The notes beneath the pieces are model-generated. The model was not told the origin of the DNA, made no database searches, and saw nothing but the letters and a program-made list of their open reading frames with translations. Below are positions 26,401 through 40,400 of a stretch of DNA of 64,000 nucleotides, piece after piece. Source of the DNA: Cladopsammia gracilis (taxonomy: Eukaryota; Cnidaria; Anthozoa; Scleractinia; Dendrophylliidae). Both the position numbers and the translations under genes were made by a program. Position 1 is the stretch's first letter. Each line of letters opens with the position of its first letter. The DNA is taken from positions 112,501 through 176,500 of the forward strand of contig JAJGOT010000022.1 in NCBI GenBank assembly GCA_022457155.1, in the 5' to 3' direction.

Positions 26401-29400
26401 TCTTTCAAGAGGTCCTTTATAGTAACGATGCCTTTGTTGAACCACTCTCGAATCAAAATAGGCTTACTGTCTACTAAAATCTCCTTGTTATTAAAAATAA
26501 TGGTATCGCCTCCTTCCTCATAACTGTGTAGAGTCTTAAGTTCATCAAAAGCAATTAGTATATCTTTATAGAAGTCTGGAAAGTGCCCAAATTTTTTTAC
26601 ATCATAGTTGCATCTGAGCAAAAAGTTAAGACCTCCTAATTTACCAAAAAATGGTCAGGAACTGCTCTCCAACTGCTTTGTCCATTACACAGGAGTTTGC
26701 TTATCCATGCAAGTCTTAATGCTTTTACCATTATTTCGATATTGATCATCCGAAGGCCTCCTTTGCAATGATCCTGATAAACAGAGGTCCTTTTTATTTT
26801 GTCTCTCTTGTTATTCCAGAGGAAACGAAACAATTTATCTTTAACTAAAGCAAGTGTTTCACTAGGAACCGTCAAATTGGAAGCCGCATATATGAAATTG
26901 GACAGTCCTTGCTATTTAATAATTAACACTTTCCCATATAATGTTAGCCCTCTCGTTCGCCATATATCTAACTTCGTTTGTAATTTTTGTATTTTCAGAT
27001 TAAAATTCGACTGGTTATTCCCCTTTACGTCATAAGAGAGAAAAATCCCTAAGAATTTCGTTGCACCGTTAACCCAGTTCATCCTTAACGGTTTAGACCT
27101 ACGGTTATCCCATTTCCCTAACCACATGGCCTTCGTTTTACTTATATTGAGTTCTAATCCGGAAAACTCTCCGAAACTTCTCACCGTATCTAAAGCTTTC
27201 TTCACATCTTCTAAATCAGAGCAAAACAGGTTTGTATCATCTGCGAATTGACTTAATTTGAATTCAGAACCAAAAAAGCGGATTTCATTGATTGATGAGT
27301 CCTGTCTAATTTTACTTGACAGTATTTCTGCCGTCAGGATAAAGAGATAGGGTGATAATGGACACCCTTGTCTAACACCCCTGGACGGTTTGAACCAGTT
27401 TGTAAAGAAACCGTTATTTAAAGCAGCACATTCAATATCCGTGTAAAAAACTTTTACCCACTGTCTAATACTCTCACAAAAATTGAAAAGTTGTAAAGTG
27501 CTGTAAATACACGACCATTCCAGGGAGTCAAAAGCCTTCTTAAAGTCAATTGACACTAGTATTCCAGGAATATTGTTTCTCTCTGTTTGTTCCAAAACAT
27601 CACTTAATAGCCTTATATTCTCACCAATATCTCTTCCTTTTATAAAACCGGTTTGATCAGAATGTACAAGTTTTGATAACATTGACTCAATTCTCTTCGC
27701 AATAGCTTTTGCAGCTATCTTATAATCCACGTTCAGTAAAGTGATAGGTTGCCAATTCTGTAAGAGTAGTAAATCAGAGTCTTCTTTGGGTAGAAGAGTA
27801 ATTAGTCCTCTACGCTGAGAAACTGAGAGCCTCCCATGCTCATAGGCTGCATTTAGACTTGATAGGAGGTCAGTTCCCACGAGGTCAAAAAAATGCTTAT
27901 AAAATTCAACAGTAAAGCCGTCTTTACCTGGTAATTTTTGGTTTTCAAAAGTTTCTAATGTCTTCTTACATTCCTCATGGTCAAAGGACCTTCCAACTCA
28001 TCCCTTTCCTTGACATCGAGTTCAGGCATATCCAAATGGTTAGTAAAATTTTCAAAGCTGTCCAGTGGCCCGGTTAAGTTTGAGCTATATAAACCACTGT
28101 AATATTTCTCAATAATAATAAATTTGACTTCCATCAGTAGTTATTTCCTCATTCTCCATTTGGATTTCGTTTACAGTTTTTCTACTATAATTCCTTTTCT
28201 CCAAGTTGAAGAAATATTTAGTTGCTCTTTCGCCCTGTTTGATCCAGTGGCACTTGGATCGAAAAATCGCACCTTTTCCTTTTTTTTTCATAAAGATCCT
28301 GGAGTTCCTTTTTAAGTTTTTCATATTGTTCTAGAGTTGGGCCGACATCGCTGAGGTTTTGGCTATTACAGATTATTTTGTCTAGCTCTGCCAATTCTTC
28401 TTCAATTTCCGCTTCTCGTCTTTTAACAGTCTTTGCTTTCCCTTTCGTAAAGGAAATGGTCGTATTTCTGAGTTCCATTTTCACCAATTCCCAGAACAGT
28501 TGTGGATCATTAACATAAGCATACTTTTCGCGGAAACATGGGTATAATTTCCGAATTCTCGACACGTATTCCTCATCGTCTACTAAGGTATTATTGAACT
28601 TCCAAAATCCTGGCCCTCTAGGGTTTTCATTTGGCCACAACAATAATAAAACAATCGCATTGTGATCTGGCGCAATCGAAGTTTGGATAACAACCTTTTT
28701 TTTTAACAATTTTGTCAATTGTTTAGAAATTAAGAAGAAATCTATTCTAGATTTTACACCCAACGCCTTAGACACGTAAGAGTATTTGTTTATCTTTGGG
28801 TGGCGGGTTCTTTGAATATCCACCAAATCGAAAGTATCCATTGTTGCTTGGACCAAGTTTCTATAAGCTGTAGGCCTCCATTGCAAGCCCCCTTGTTTGT
28901 CTTTTTTCGACAACGTGCAATTCCAATCACCTCCTACTATCAAAGTTGTAATTTCAGACTTGTCCATTAGGAGACTATTCAGGTCTTGAATGAAACTTAA
29001 TTGCTCTGTGAGATCATTCGGTGCATATATGTTACAAAGTGATAATTTCCAACCTTTGAATGTAAGATTAATTAGAACTATTCTACCTGAGGTGTCACAC
29101 GTTGAAAAGGTTACCTTGTCATTAACTATTCGATTGACCAAAATGCAAACACCTTTACTGTGACAAGTGCCGTGAGAAAAAAAATTTCGCCTCCCCATTC
29201 ATGTTTCCAAATAGTTTCATCGGATGGTTTAGAAAAGGTTTCTTGCAAAAACTAAAAATTAGCTTCCTGATCCTTTAGATATAAGAAAATGCTCCTCCGT
29301 TTAACCGGGTCTCTGAGACCTCTTACGTTCAAAGAAATTACACAACATTGATTAAAATTATGCATTATATCTTAAGTTTGAAAAAACAAAAACAAAAAGC

Positions 29401-32400
29401 ATAAGCATTTGCAGGCTTCAGAGTCGTGCCGTACTTCTTGTAACTTAGACTGTTTCAAGATCTTAGACTCTGCGCCGACCAAATACCAAGTTAAGCTTAA
29501 GGAGTCTATGTACATCAAGTGGGAAAAGCCCGACCTTAATCAACAGGTCAAACATATCAATTTGACGCTTTCCCTATAGTTGCACGCGCACGCGCATTCT
29601 TTTAATTCCGTTAACTTCGAAATTTATCTAGCGTATTGTTAAGTAGCGTATTGTTTTCAAACGCAATTCAACGTATGATTTGCAACAGGCACGTTTTAAA
29701 TCACTGTAAACTTTCATAACCGTCACACTGACGATGACGGATGTACCGTCGAAACATGTTTGTGAAAATGATTAAAAAAGTCGTATTATTTTTGAAAATT
29801 ACTACATTTCTGCTGCTGTCTCGACCATTTGGAAAAACAAAAACAAAAACACCGCACACACACCAAGAAACACACGTTCAACAATAAACTAAAAAACAGT
29901 CCAATTTTAGGAGTTCCTTCGCCTATCGAAGTTTAGCCTATTTCCTTTCTTACAACTGTCCCATATTCATAGCTCTTTTAAATCCTTTTCAGAATAAACC
30001 CTTACCAGTTTTCCATCAGGCGATGTTTTTAGGTAGATCTTACCGTCCATTGTCCAAGCACTAACAATCAAGTTGTCCTTCTTCAAGTTGTTTACTTTCC
30101 CAAATAGCTCTCGTCTGTAGTATGTGAGGTTCTCATTTATGAAAATTCGTTGATTTTCCTGTGCGGCGTTGGCGAAACTCGGAAATAAATCAGATTCTTT
30201 CACTCCTTTCAGTTTGGTTCTTTGTTTATAGAGTTTCGTTTTGACCTTATGACTTACAAATTTGGCAATAACAGTATTAGCGTTCTTTCTCTTCAGTTTA
30301 TGAGAAATTTCTATGTCATCTGGTTTGATTTCAACATTCAAGGATTCCGCTACCCGAGTCACAAGTTCTTCCGTTGATTGGTATGCACTCTCGAGTACAC
30401 CAATAATCTCCAGAGAGTTTTTCCTTGAATATTACTCGAGCTCGTCATAAATGTCTTCTAATCTATACGTTTCCTCTACCTGCTCGTTGAGCGTTTTCTT
30501 TGCACGATTTAATTCCTCCGTCAAATTAGCGTTGGCTTTCTCGGCCTGTGTTAGCTTCTCCTTGAGATCCTCTGTAACCATTTTATTTACTTTTAGAGAG
30601 GTTTTTAGCTTTATAAATTCCTGCTTAAAGCATTGGTTTTCTGTTAGGAGCGTCGAGACGGTGCTCTGGATTCCCACCAGCAATCCTTTGAGCTCTTTTA
30701 GGCTCGTTTCCTTCTCCTCTTGCTCTTCATTTTCCGCCATATGGATTTCTTCTTAGCTCTTAAGTCGTCTTCCACAGAACCTCGTTCGCCCCGTTTGTTC
30801 TTTTTACTACGCGGTGGCATTGGCCGTTACTGTTGTTTGCATCACTTTACAGTGGGCTTAGGCCTATATTAGCCAAAGAATCATCCGTTTAGAAAGGAAG
30901 AAAAGCTCCGTTCAAAAAACACGTCCGATCACGTCGGACCCACGCATGCTCTCTCCTTCCTTTATTGAGAAAGGAATATTAGCTATTGCAGGGCTTGGTG
31001 AGAAGAAAATTGCTTTCCCGGCGGGAAAAGGTTGCAGGGTGTTCATAGATACGATCGAGAGTGAGTTTCCCAAACTGAAAGACGGTGGGGGATTCGAAAT
31101 TTTGCGCGCCGATGGCAAAAATCTGAGAGTGGTTTCTTCTCCCCCTGGTGGTTACACTGTAGAATACTTGCGAGGAGTGCTCAACCAGGCCAAAGGATAT
31201 ATCCGGCATTGCAAAGGAATCTATCGGCAGAAGCTTTTCCTACAGCGGAGGTAAGGTTGCCGATAAATAAAAAGTTGACTCGAATCAACGTCCCCAATAT
31301 GCGGCTCAGCGGTTGGTTTCCTGACGACTAACCGCTGGTTGAGAAGCCCGTAGACTTTACTCAATTAAAAAGTCGACCCAAATAAAAAGTTGATCCGAAT
31401 AAAAAGTCGACCCAAATAAAAAGTTGACCCGAATAAAAAGTCGACCCAAATAAATAGTCAAGCCAAATAAAAAGTCGAACCTCGACCCGAATAAAAAGTC
31501 GACCCAAATAAAAAGTCGACCCGAATAAAAAGTCGACCCAAATAAAAAGTCGACCCGAATAAAAAGTCGACCCAAATAAAAAGTCTACCCAAATAAAAAG
31601 TTAACCCGAATAAAAAGTCGACCCGAATAAAAAGTCGACCCAAATAAAAAGTTAACCCGAATAAAAAGTCGACCCAAATAAAAAGTTGACCCGAATAAAA
31701 AGTCGACCCAAATAAAAAGTCGACCTGAATAAAAAGTCGACCCAAATAAAAAGTTGACCCGAATAAAAAGTCGACCCGAATAAAAAGTCGACCCAAATAA
31801 AAAGTCTACCCAAATAAAAAGTTAACCCGAATAAAAAGTCGACCCGAATAAAAAGTCGACCCAAATAAAAAGTTGACCCGAATAAAAAGTCGACCCAAAG
31901 AAAAAGTCAAGCCAAATAAAAAGTCGACCCAAATAAAAAGTTGACCCAAATAAAAAGTCGACGTGAATAAAAACTGGTTGACCCGAATAAAAAGTCGACC
32001 CGAATAAAAAGTCGACCCAAATAAAAAGTTGACCCGAATAAAAATGTGTTCATAATGAAAGGTCGACCCAAATAAAAAGTTGACCCGAATAAAAGTCGAC
32101 CCAAAGACAGTCGACCAAAATGAAAATTATGTATTCAATTTTGAAAAATGAGTGAAGACGATTAAAAACTCCACTCGAATAAAAAGTGTATCAGCCCAAA
32201 TTTCTATAAAAAATAAAAAGTCTATACAAAAAATCGGAATGCTAATTTTGGCATGCGCACCAATGGCGCGCCATACTTTTTAACCCGTGAGTACGCGAAG
32301 CGTAATGAACGGATTATCGCAGATGGTAGCAAATTCACTCACTCACTAACTTCATCAGCAGTAAACTTTCCTTGATAATTCCCGTGACCAGTTCATTGTA

Positions 32401-34439
32401 TTGTACATTATTGTTCATTGTACATTGTATTTTACTTAATCATTGTCTTCCGTAATTTTTTTTAATTTTTTTTTTAATATAACTTCTTAGGTAATTGCAT
32501 TACTTAATTAATTCTTAGAAATATTTATGATGTAATAATAGGTGGCTTATTTTAAAGGAGTCTTGTACTCTGTTTTAATCTGTTTTAATTGTAAATCTGA
32601 AACTTGATTAAATAAATATTAAATATACATAATAAAGCTTTCGTGGCAAATGAATTGACGAACGCCGAAAAATTGGACATGAAAGAGTTGCTCTGATGTT
32701 TTACATTTGGAGTCCTCTGATCTCTGAGATCTGGAGGACCTGAAATGGATTCTTTAACAGACTCGCACTTAAACGCGTACCGATGTTGAAATAATGGTGA
32801 CTTTAGTTATTTATTCAAAATGGTCTCAAGGCTTAAGATTTGCTTTCCGGTGCAGACGACCCGGGTTCAAATCCTGGCAGGACTGGCCAATAATTTTTTT
32901 TCTTTTTCCTTTCTTTTCTTTCTTTTTTTCCAACTGGACATTGTGAAAGTGATGTACTGTTTTTTCGTTGCGTTTGAATTCGTTCAATTTTTAAAAAATA
33001 TCGAACCGTATTTTTAAAAGCATAAGCTTACCGCAATATTGCGTTACGCGTTAGCTCGCGGTACAAAGGTTCGAATGACATGCTGGCATTTATAAATCAA
33101 CTAAACTGCAGATACCGTGAACGATCCATTGCGTAACATTGGCATTTATACCATGTTACCTTTGAAATAGGAGAGAACTGGACACGGACTTTCATATTGT
33201 CGTCAGTGGATCTGTTCCTCTAGTGAAAATATATCCTAGCGTTTTCTACTGAACAGAATATGTAGATCTTAAATATCACACATACCATATCGAGGAATAC
33301 GGCATTTTTAAAGATATCGAGCCGTGTTTATAATTTAAACACACCGTACATTGCGTTCCGCAATGAAAGAAATATGGAAATCTTATCCCAAGTGTTAATT
33401 GATGCATTAAAACTTCAACAAACTCGAATGTCTCCTCAACCAAATCGACTAAGCACATGTCTAAATTCAAAATTTCTATTTAACTACATTTCGACACTAG
33501 ACTAGTCCCCCTCTGGATAGTCGAGCGGAGAGTAAATTCGCGATCGGCGATCCGAGCATCGAGTGAACAAAAGTAATACGAACCGAGGAGGCTCTCCAGT
33601 TTCTCCGAGCTTGTATAGAGTGTTTTCACTCACGTGGTCTGCAGCTATGCTTATTTATTTCAACAAAACAGTGTTTGCATTAGAAAAGAGTTCATTCCCC
33701 ACAGGATTAGCTTGGGACACCAATATGGCCGCCGTTTTATTGTTTTGGGACACCAACATGGCCGCCGTGACGTCATGTGAAAACAATCCATTCGTGATTT
33801 TTGTGATTAGCTCGCCCGCCTCTCGCGCAGTTGCCCTCGGCTCGTTCGCTCGCTCCAGTCTCGCCGAGCTTGTTTTTGTGTTCAGCTCGCCCGCTTGATT
33901 GACTGAAAAGGGACAGCTAGCAGTCTATTTCGACACATTTGTAAGAAAGGGTCGTTCAAATATTAGCCAGTGGTATGGAGAGCATTTCTTATTCATGGGT
34001 TGGCTCACAGGCGCCTTTGTTTTTTTTTTCTTTTTTTTTCTTTGTCCAATGCATGTTACATGATGAACACTAAACATTTCTCATACATTACCGTTTCATT
34101 ACCTAGAACATTTGCCAACACTTTTTCTTCATTTATCAATATTCTTGGCGCCCGTAACATAACACTCACCTATGACAAAAACACCTGGAATCTGCAAAGC
34201 TTGAAGCATCGATGAATTCTTGTCTACTTCTTCTCCAATTTTATCGCAAATTTCTGGTTCTAAATGGAAGGATATCCAGCTGGTCATCAGTGGTGAACAA
34301 CGACAGTTCAATGAGTTTCTCCATGAGGGGAATAATTCAGTTCAACAAGAAGCATTCTTTTGTCACCAACATCGTGAATGTGGTGGGCTAACGTCGATTC
34401 CGGTGCTGTATGATTTTTGTGTCTAGTGCGCATATACGC

Positions 34440-34478
<39 letters not shown>

Positions 34479-37400
34479 TTGAAAATTTATATAGCGCTAC
34501 TTTACATGATAATGATCAAGTGCGCTTTACATGCATGAAACTTGAGCTAGCCCTAAAACATATTAAATTTACAATGGCTGCTTAAAATTAAAAAAAAACA
34601 TAAATTAATAGACACTTTGCTATAGACGGTTTCACCTTTTGTTAACCTGACGTTTTTTAACCAGAAATTTTAAACAATAGAACTGCCAACACCAGACTGA
34701 CAGCTGTAACAATGAAGCAGTCATTTATCACCACGGAACCGGAATAAGATTGCTGTAACATGAAAACTGCAAACTAAGATGGTGAAACCGGAAAGAGATC
34801 ACATTCGCTAAAGGTCATGGCAGAGAGACCTCAATTACACTTTCTACCGACTAAATTACAGTGGAACCCCACCATACGACCACCCCATTAATACGACAAC
34901 CCCGTTATTACGACCACTTTTTTGAGGCCCAAACAAAAGCCCACGCATTTTCTTATCTGAAAACCCCGTTAATCCGACCACCCCGTTATTACGACCAACG
35001 ACCACCTTTTGGAGTCCTCAGTCGTTATTTTCTTTATAAAATTACCCCGTTAACACGACCATTTAAAATGCCTGGTGAGGGTGCTGAATGGTGCCGAAGG
35101 TGGTCGTATTAACGGAGTTCCACTGTACACAAAAGCTGACACTTCGATCATTAAAAACTCTGAATCTATAAATTAAAAAATTAAGGCCGCGTGTGACAGC
35201 CGTGTGGGTTTTATTGCTACCCACCAGGCGATCTATAGTATAGTTGGTCATCGACCTTGTAGACCTAACGGCAGCAGAGTTGACTTCAATTATTGGCGGT
35301 AGGTCCTGATAGACCACAGAAGTTCAAAAGAAAAAGGTTGAATTGACTGCAATAGCTTGCAGTAGACAGATGCTTCCCAAAGCTCAATGTGAGAAGGTGT
35401 AGGAGAGAAGGCCAATGGTCTAACGTCACTGCCCAAAAATGACGCGATCATCTGAGCTGCGACTAGGTGTTAACAGGCATTTAGGGCTCTTAAAACTGAT
35501 GAAAATGAAATAAAAACTCTCAGAATCACTGCCATGTTGTTTAACTTTGTTGTTCTGTTTTAATTTTGGCGATTTGTGACTCGGTTCGGTTGAGCGAGTC
35601 GGATCGTTATATTGAAAATACCGCTTTCGCGATTCACAAATCGCCAAGATAAAACACACAAAAAAAAACACAGTTAGACAACATTGCAGTGATTTTGACA
35701 GTTTTTGTTTCATTTGCATCTGTTTAAAGAGCCCTAAATTTCGCCTTTAGGGAGGCTAGTTTTGAAAGCCAGTATGGTCTTTACAGATGCACAGTACAGA
35801 GGTGGTAAGCCTGTGAACATACTAACCTTGCAATTGTTTTTTGTATAGTGCAACAAAAAAGGGAACAACCGCTGCCATAGTGGATCCAAAAACAAAGAAT
35901 GGGAGTTGGAATCCACCAACCTGAAACGTCAGAACTACTGTTCAAGAATCTTCCTTTAATTTGCAATCATAAGGTGGCATAATAAGTTATGTTACCTTAA
36001 ACGGCGTTTGTTTTTTAATGTGCAGTATATTCTGTACAAGGAAGTCTATGCAAAATAATATACTTAGATAGATAAAAGCCATCACAATAAACCATACAGG
36101 AATGAAGACTTTCGCAAACTTGCGACTTGCGTATCTATCTAACTAACTTGAATTCTAAAGTTCAAGTAACCAACTCCAATTTTAATTTAATGTTGTAATT
36201 AGCTCGACATTTATTTAAGAGCATTATTATAGCTTACAAAAAGGTGATACAACATTCAAGCTTTATGTAAACGGAAACGTTACGACTTACTTCTGCAACG
36301 GTAAAGTGGGATTAATTATGAAACTTCCTATTCGTTACAACAAAGTTGTGCGTTCAAACTTAATTACTACAACATGGTACGTGTCAACGGAAAAAAGTGA
36401 ATAACGCCTGTGGGGAAATAGTAAAAGAAACTCATGTTTGTTACATCTGCCGGTTGTGAAAATCATGTCTATCTATTATTACATACTCACGGTGTAAAGT
36501 AAACCTCCTACAGCAGAACCAATGGAAGAACCAACTCCCGCACAAGTTGCCAGAACGCCCTTTAAATGAGAAAGTTCAAAAGTCTCAAACATTCCCTGAA
36601 TTGTGTTAAATTTAAAATTGTTTTATCCAAGCAATTGTAAGGGCATTTTGCCAGGGAGAGTGGTTATTTTGAGCCATACCCTTTAGTACACCAATAAAAT
36701 GAAATGTTACTTGGGTAAAGTTCTTCTTATAAATGATTATTAGTAAAGTAAAGTCGCACATCCGAGCCAGAAGGCTCATAACGGCCGGAGCTTAAACCCG
36801 GTTTCTATAGCATGAAGCGACTAGGAATATTGCTACTCCCCCCTGGATGGGATGCTAGTCCATCGCAGTAATAAATGATTATTGGCCGTATGTATTCCTA
36901 CTGGGAATTAAACCTAGTCAGGTAAGAATTAATTAGGTAAAAGAAAATGGAAGCACGATGTTTAAACCCATTTGCAAGATCTTAAAAATGATCATGTACG
37001 ACTGAGCTCGGTGTTGTCAGCTAAACGGGAGCAGAATGTGACTGGATCGACCACTGCTTTATATTACATTTTATGGTAAAATACACTTTTATAGCACACC
37101 AGATTAAAAGTAACTACAAACCAAAACAAGGCCCAAATTGTGTGGAAATTCTTTCATTGCTATAGACATTGCTGAGGTTTCACAGGCAACTGCACCTATG
37201 GCTGATAATGACCTGAGCAAAATAGCTGTTGATGCAAATGACACAGGATTGGGTAGCAGTTTGCATATCCTAAAAAGAGAAAATACAATGTACAGCAGCC
37301 AAGCAAATTGTTGATCGATGTTGGTGGTAAACTGAATAGCTATGATGGATTATGATTATAGACTGGTGATCATTTGAGTGTCCAAATTAATTAATTAGTA

Positions 37401-40400
37401 AAAAAGATTTATCGATCGTGTTAATAAGCATATTATTTTAAATTATCCTAGATTTATCCTAAATTTTATCGCCGATTCTTCTCCATACCTGTGTTATTAA
37501 TAGCAGTCATTACTGCTTGTTTTAGATTGTACAAATGCAAAGAAAGTTTTCCTATCAAAAGGATTTCAATGTTCAACCACACGCGTTTGAAAAACAACAT
37601 TCTTGTCATGCAATGCACGAGAGAGTCATCTATTAAAAGGTCACCAAACTTAACGCATTGCGTCATCCAGTTCTCTTTCATTTCGTGTTGATCAATGTTG
37701 GCGGTAAACTGAATAGCTATGATGGATTATGATAATAGAGCGGTTTTCAATTGGGTATCCAAATCAATTTCGAGATTTCTTTGCGTTTACATTGCTACGC
37801 TTTGCGGGTGATTGGCTACAAAATCTAGCGGCACTTTATTAACCAATCAGAAGTACGACCAAAACCGATAGTGGCGTATGTTTACTCGTACGCGATTTTC
37901 CGCTCTTAGTGCCGGTTACATGCATTTGCTTCGAGCTCTGATTCTTTATGGCGTAGCCGACGAGTCATGTTTTACCCTCTGAGTTTTCTTTTTTGTGTGC
38001 GTGTCTCATTAGTACATGCACATTTATGAACTGCATATTTTAGTTTCACTGGTCTGATTGGTTGACACGCGACCTCGTGATCTCGCTCTTGATTTCAAGA
38101 TGGCGGCAAATGTGTTGACTTGAGAAGCAGAAGGACGAATTATTAAAAGCGTAAAAGTTTTGAAGACAATGTTGGGCGTTCATGGATGGATAGGACCGTT
38201 TGATAATTTGTTCGCCCCTTGCTGTGGGAGTTTTGTTCCGCAAGCTTTGTGTTATTTATAACTTGCCATTTGCTTAGCGATCGAGGTTTCAAGTGTCGGC
38301 TACTGAATGTGGTGAATGTAGTGTTGTATTACTTTTTAGACATAAGTTTATTTTTCTACGTAAAAGCACTCAAAACCCTCGCAAATTAATACTGCAATGG
38401 TTTAAGACGCCACGAGTTCAAGCTGTGTACAGCTTTTTGTAATTAGTTTGGTTTCACGACACTCAAGTGAAAACCGCTCTAATCATGGCAGTAATGATGA
38501 CCAAAATGATGTAATGATAAATGAGCTTTCCATTTATTCTCTCTATGCATTAAACCTTGTAAGCAATTTCTTATGATAATGTGTATATAAAAATATTTTC
38601 AAATAAGTGAACTACGGAGAAAGAATTAAAAAGCATGCGATCATCGCAGTTGTGCAGCAAGTGAAGGAGCCTGACGAATTTCAGGCTTCGACTGGATTCA
38701 AAGCCATGACCTTTGCGATTTCAGTGCAAACGCTCTACCACTGAGCTACAAGGCCAGATGGGAGCTTAGTCAACTGTGAGTTATATTATACCCTAAAATG
38801 ATGAATATGATTACGTGTTGAAAATACCGTCTTTAATTGTAATATTTCAGAATGTTGGATAGCTCTTCTATGTTGAAATTCCCCCTACCCTGAAAGCCTG
38901 AAAGTCCTTTCTTCAAAGCGTTCAGTAAACAAACATGAAAAATTATGACAAGGGTCTGTTTGATTTCCTCTGGTTGTTTTTCTTGTTTGTTAATGAATAA
39001 TTATACAACTTATTTATTTTGTGTGAATATGTAATCGACTTGTTTCAAATTTTTGTCCTTTTTGCTTGTCTTTTTGTTTTTATTAATTTTATGTGAATGA
39101 GGTATTGGCTGGCTGGTTGTTTTTCTGTCTGTTTGCACTTTGGTTAACAACTAATCAACTTACGTAAACAAAAACACAGTTGTACTACAAGACACCAGAC
39201 CACAAACAAGGATCCTATGTGGACCATATCTTGGAATCTGTTGAAATAAAATGAATTAACGTTACGAGTTCTTATGTCAACAATAATGTAAAAAAAAAAA
39301 TATTCAGGGAGAATTTTCAGGAGTTATTGTTTCTCTCAACAAAACAAAAGTTAAAACGATTCGTCCATTTATATCAACAATCAACAGTTATTTTTGGGAC
39401 TCCCCTGACCAGTATGTTATTTTTATGTTCATCACGCTAGACAGACTAGAAGAGTGGTATTCCTGTGTTCAAACTATTTCTGAGTAAGCTATAACACCAA
39501 CTTCCTCGCCCATCGGTATTCACGACACATATCTGCTATCCCTTTTCAATGCTGACAAACATACTGAGTATATATATTTTGCTCTCCATTATTCAACAGG
39601 AAACTCAGTGCAACTTTAAACCTGCGAAACCAGGGTACGGTCTTTTTTTCTCGGGCTCTGATTGGTCTCTCGCACTTGTCTATTGATGTCGTGACTCGAT
39701 GTTGTAAAGATGATGATGATATTTGTGAGTGTTTACTTACCAGTATTCCCCAGAGTGGGGCAAAAAGAAAACCAGCAAAAGGAAAACAAGCGAAAATAAC
39801 TCCAACCACAGCAAAGGACACTCCTCTTTCCTGAGCCTGTCAAAGAAATTTGTAACTGACTTTGAGGTTAATCAAAATTAACAAATTCAAACACGTACTA
39901 TTGCTAGCTTATATTCCAGACCAAACCCAAGAAGAGGCTGTCCCCGTATACACGGACATGTCGCTTCACCTTACCCGAGAAGCTGCAGACGCGTTTATCG
40001 CACATTCCAAAGAATGAGCGAGAAAAACCTCTGGTTCTCTAAATATTTTTATCCCAGGTTAACACAGGCCAAATAATAGTGTTGCATAAACGGGGGCATG
40101 TAGCCGGATGAGTAGAGAGCACTGCAACTATATAAAATAAAACAAAATTGGTTCCGTTTTATAACTGCGTTGATAAGGTAAATTGGGCACCGTAAAGAGA
40201 TTCAGAAAAGCGCAAGAAAGCTGGAAATGTCAGCTTTTGACTCTCTTTACGGTGGTCAATTAACCTTTGTTATCAACTCAGTTGATAAAACTAAATTTTC
40301 GTCTTTTTCTTTTCCCACTGACGCAACACCTGTTACTTTAGAGACTAACCCCTTCGCATATAAGAAATACAACCTGTATTTGCATAACGAATTTCTAAAT

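Larger units (their letters stand above)
25380..30954 (-). mobile_element. Tx1/L1-clade LINE, nearly full length
   Basis: Flanked by CCTTCCTTTATT at 25368-25379 and 30955-30966, a 12-bp target-site duplication. The 3' end carries an AAATA-type tail (25380-25400 as TTTTA on the plus strand). It has ORF1 (coiled coil plus L1-type RNA-binding domain) and ORF2 (endonuclease, RT, C-terminal CCHC-like motif). It was inserted into the cargo ORF of the TIR element and later received a PLE fragment between its two ORFs. Without that fragment its length is about 5.1 kb. Confidence 0.93.
24353..32275. mobile_element. TIR/foldback DNA element with satellite arms, hosting a LINE
   Basis: Outer ends TATGGCGTGCC...GGCGCGCCATA are flanked by CTTTTT at 24347-24352 and 32276-32281, a 6-bp target-site duplication. 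The arms (24353-25015 and 31285-32275) are reverse complements made largely of a 17-bp satellite. Between them lies a cargo reading frame, split by a Tx1 LINE. Without the LINE the element would be about 2.3 kb. Long TIRs rich in tandem repeats are typical of foldback-type elements; the superfamily is undetermined and no transposase is seen. Confidence 0.85.

Noticed and set aside
32821..32889. tRNA gene
   Set aside because: Only the T-stem/B-box region is convincing; other stems do not form.
38690..38757. tRNA-Phe(GAA) gene on the minus strand
   Set aside because: A-box, B-box and GAA loop exist, but stems are mismatched and the SINE-type CCTGAAATTCGTCAGG tail follows directly.
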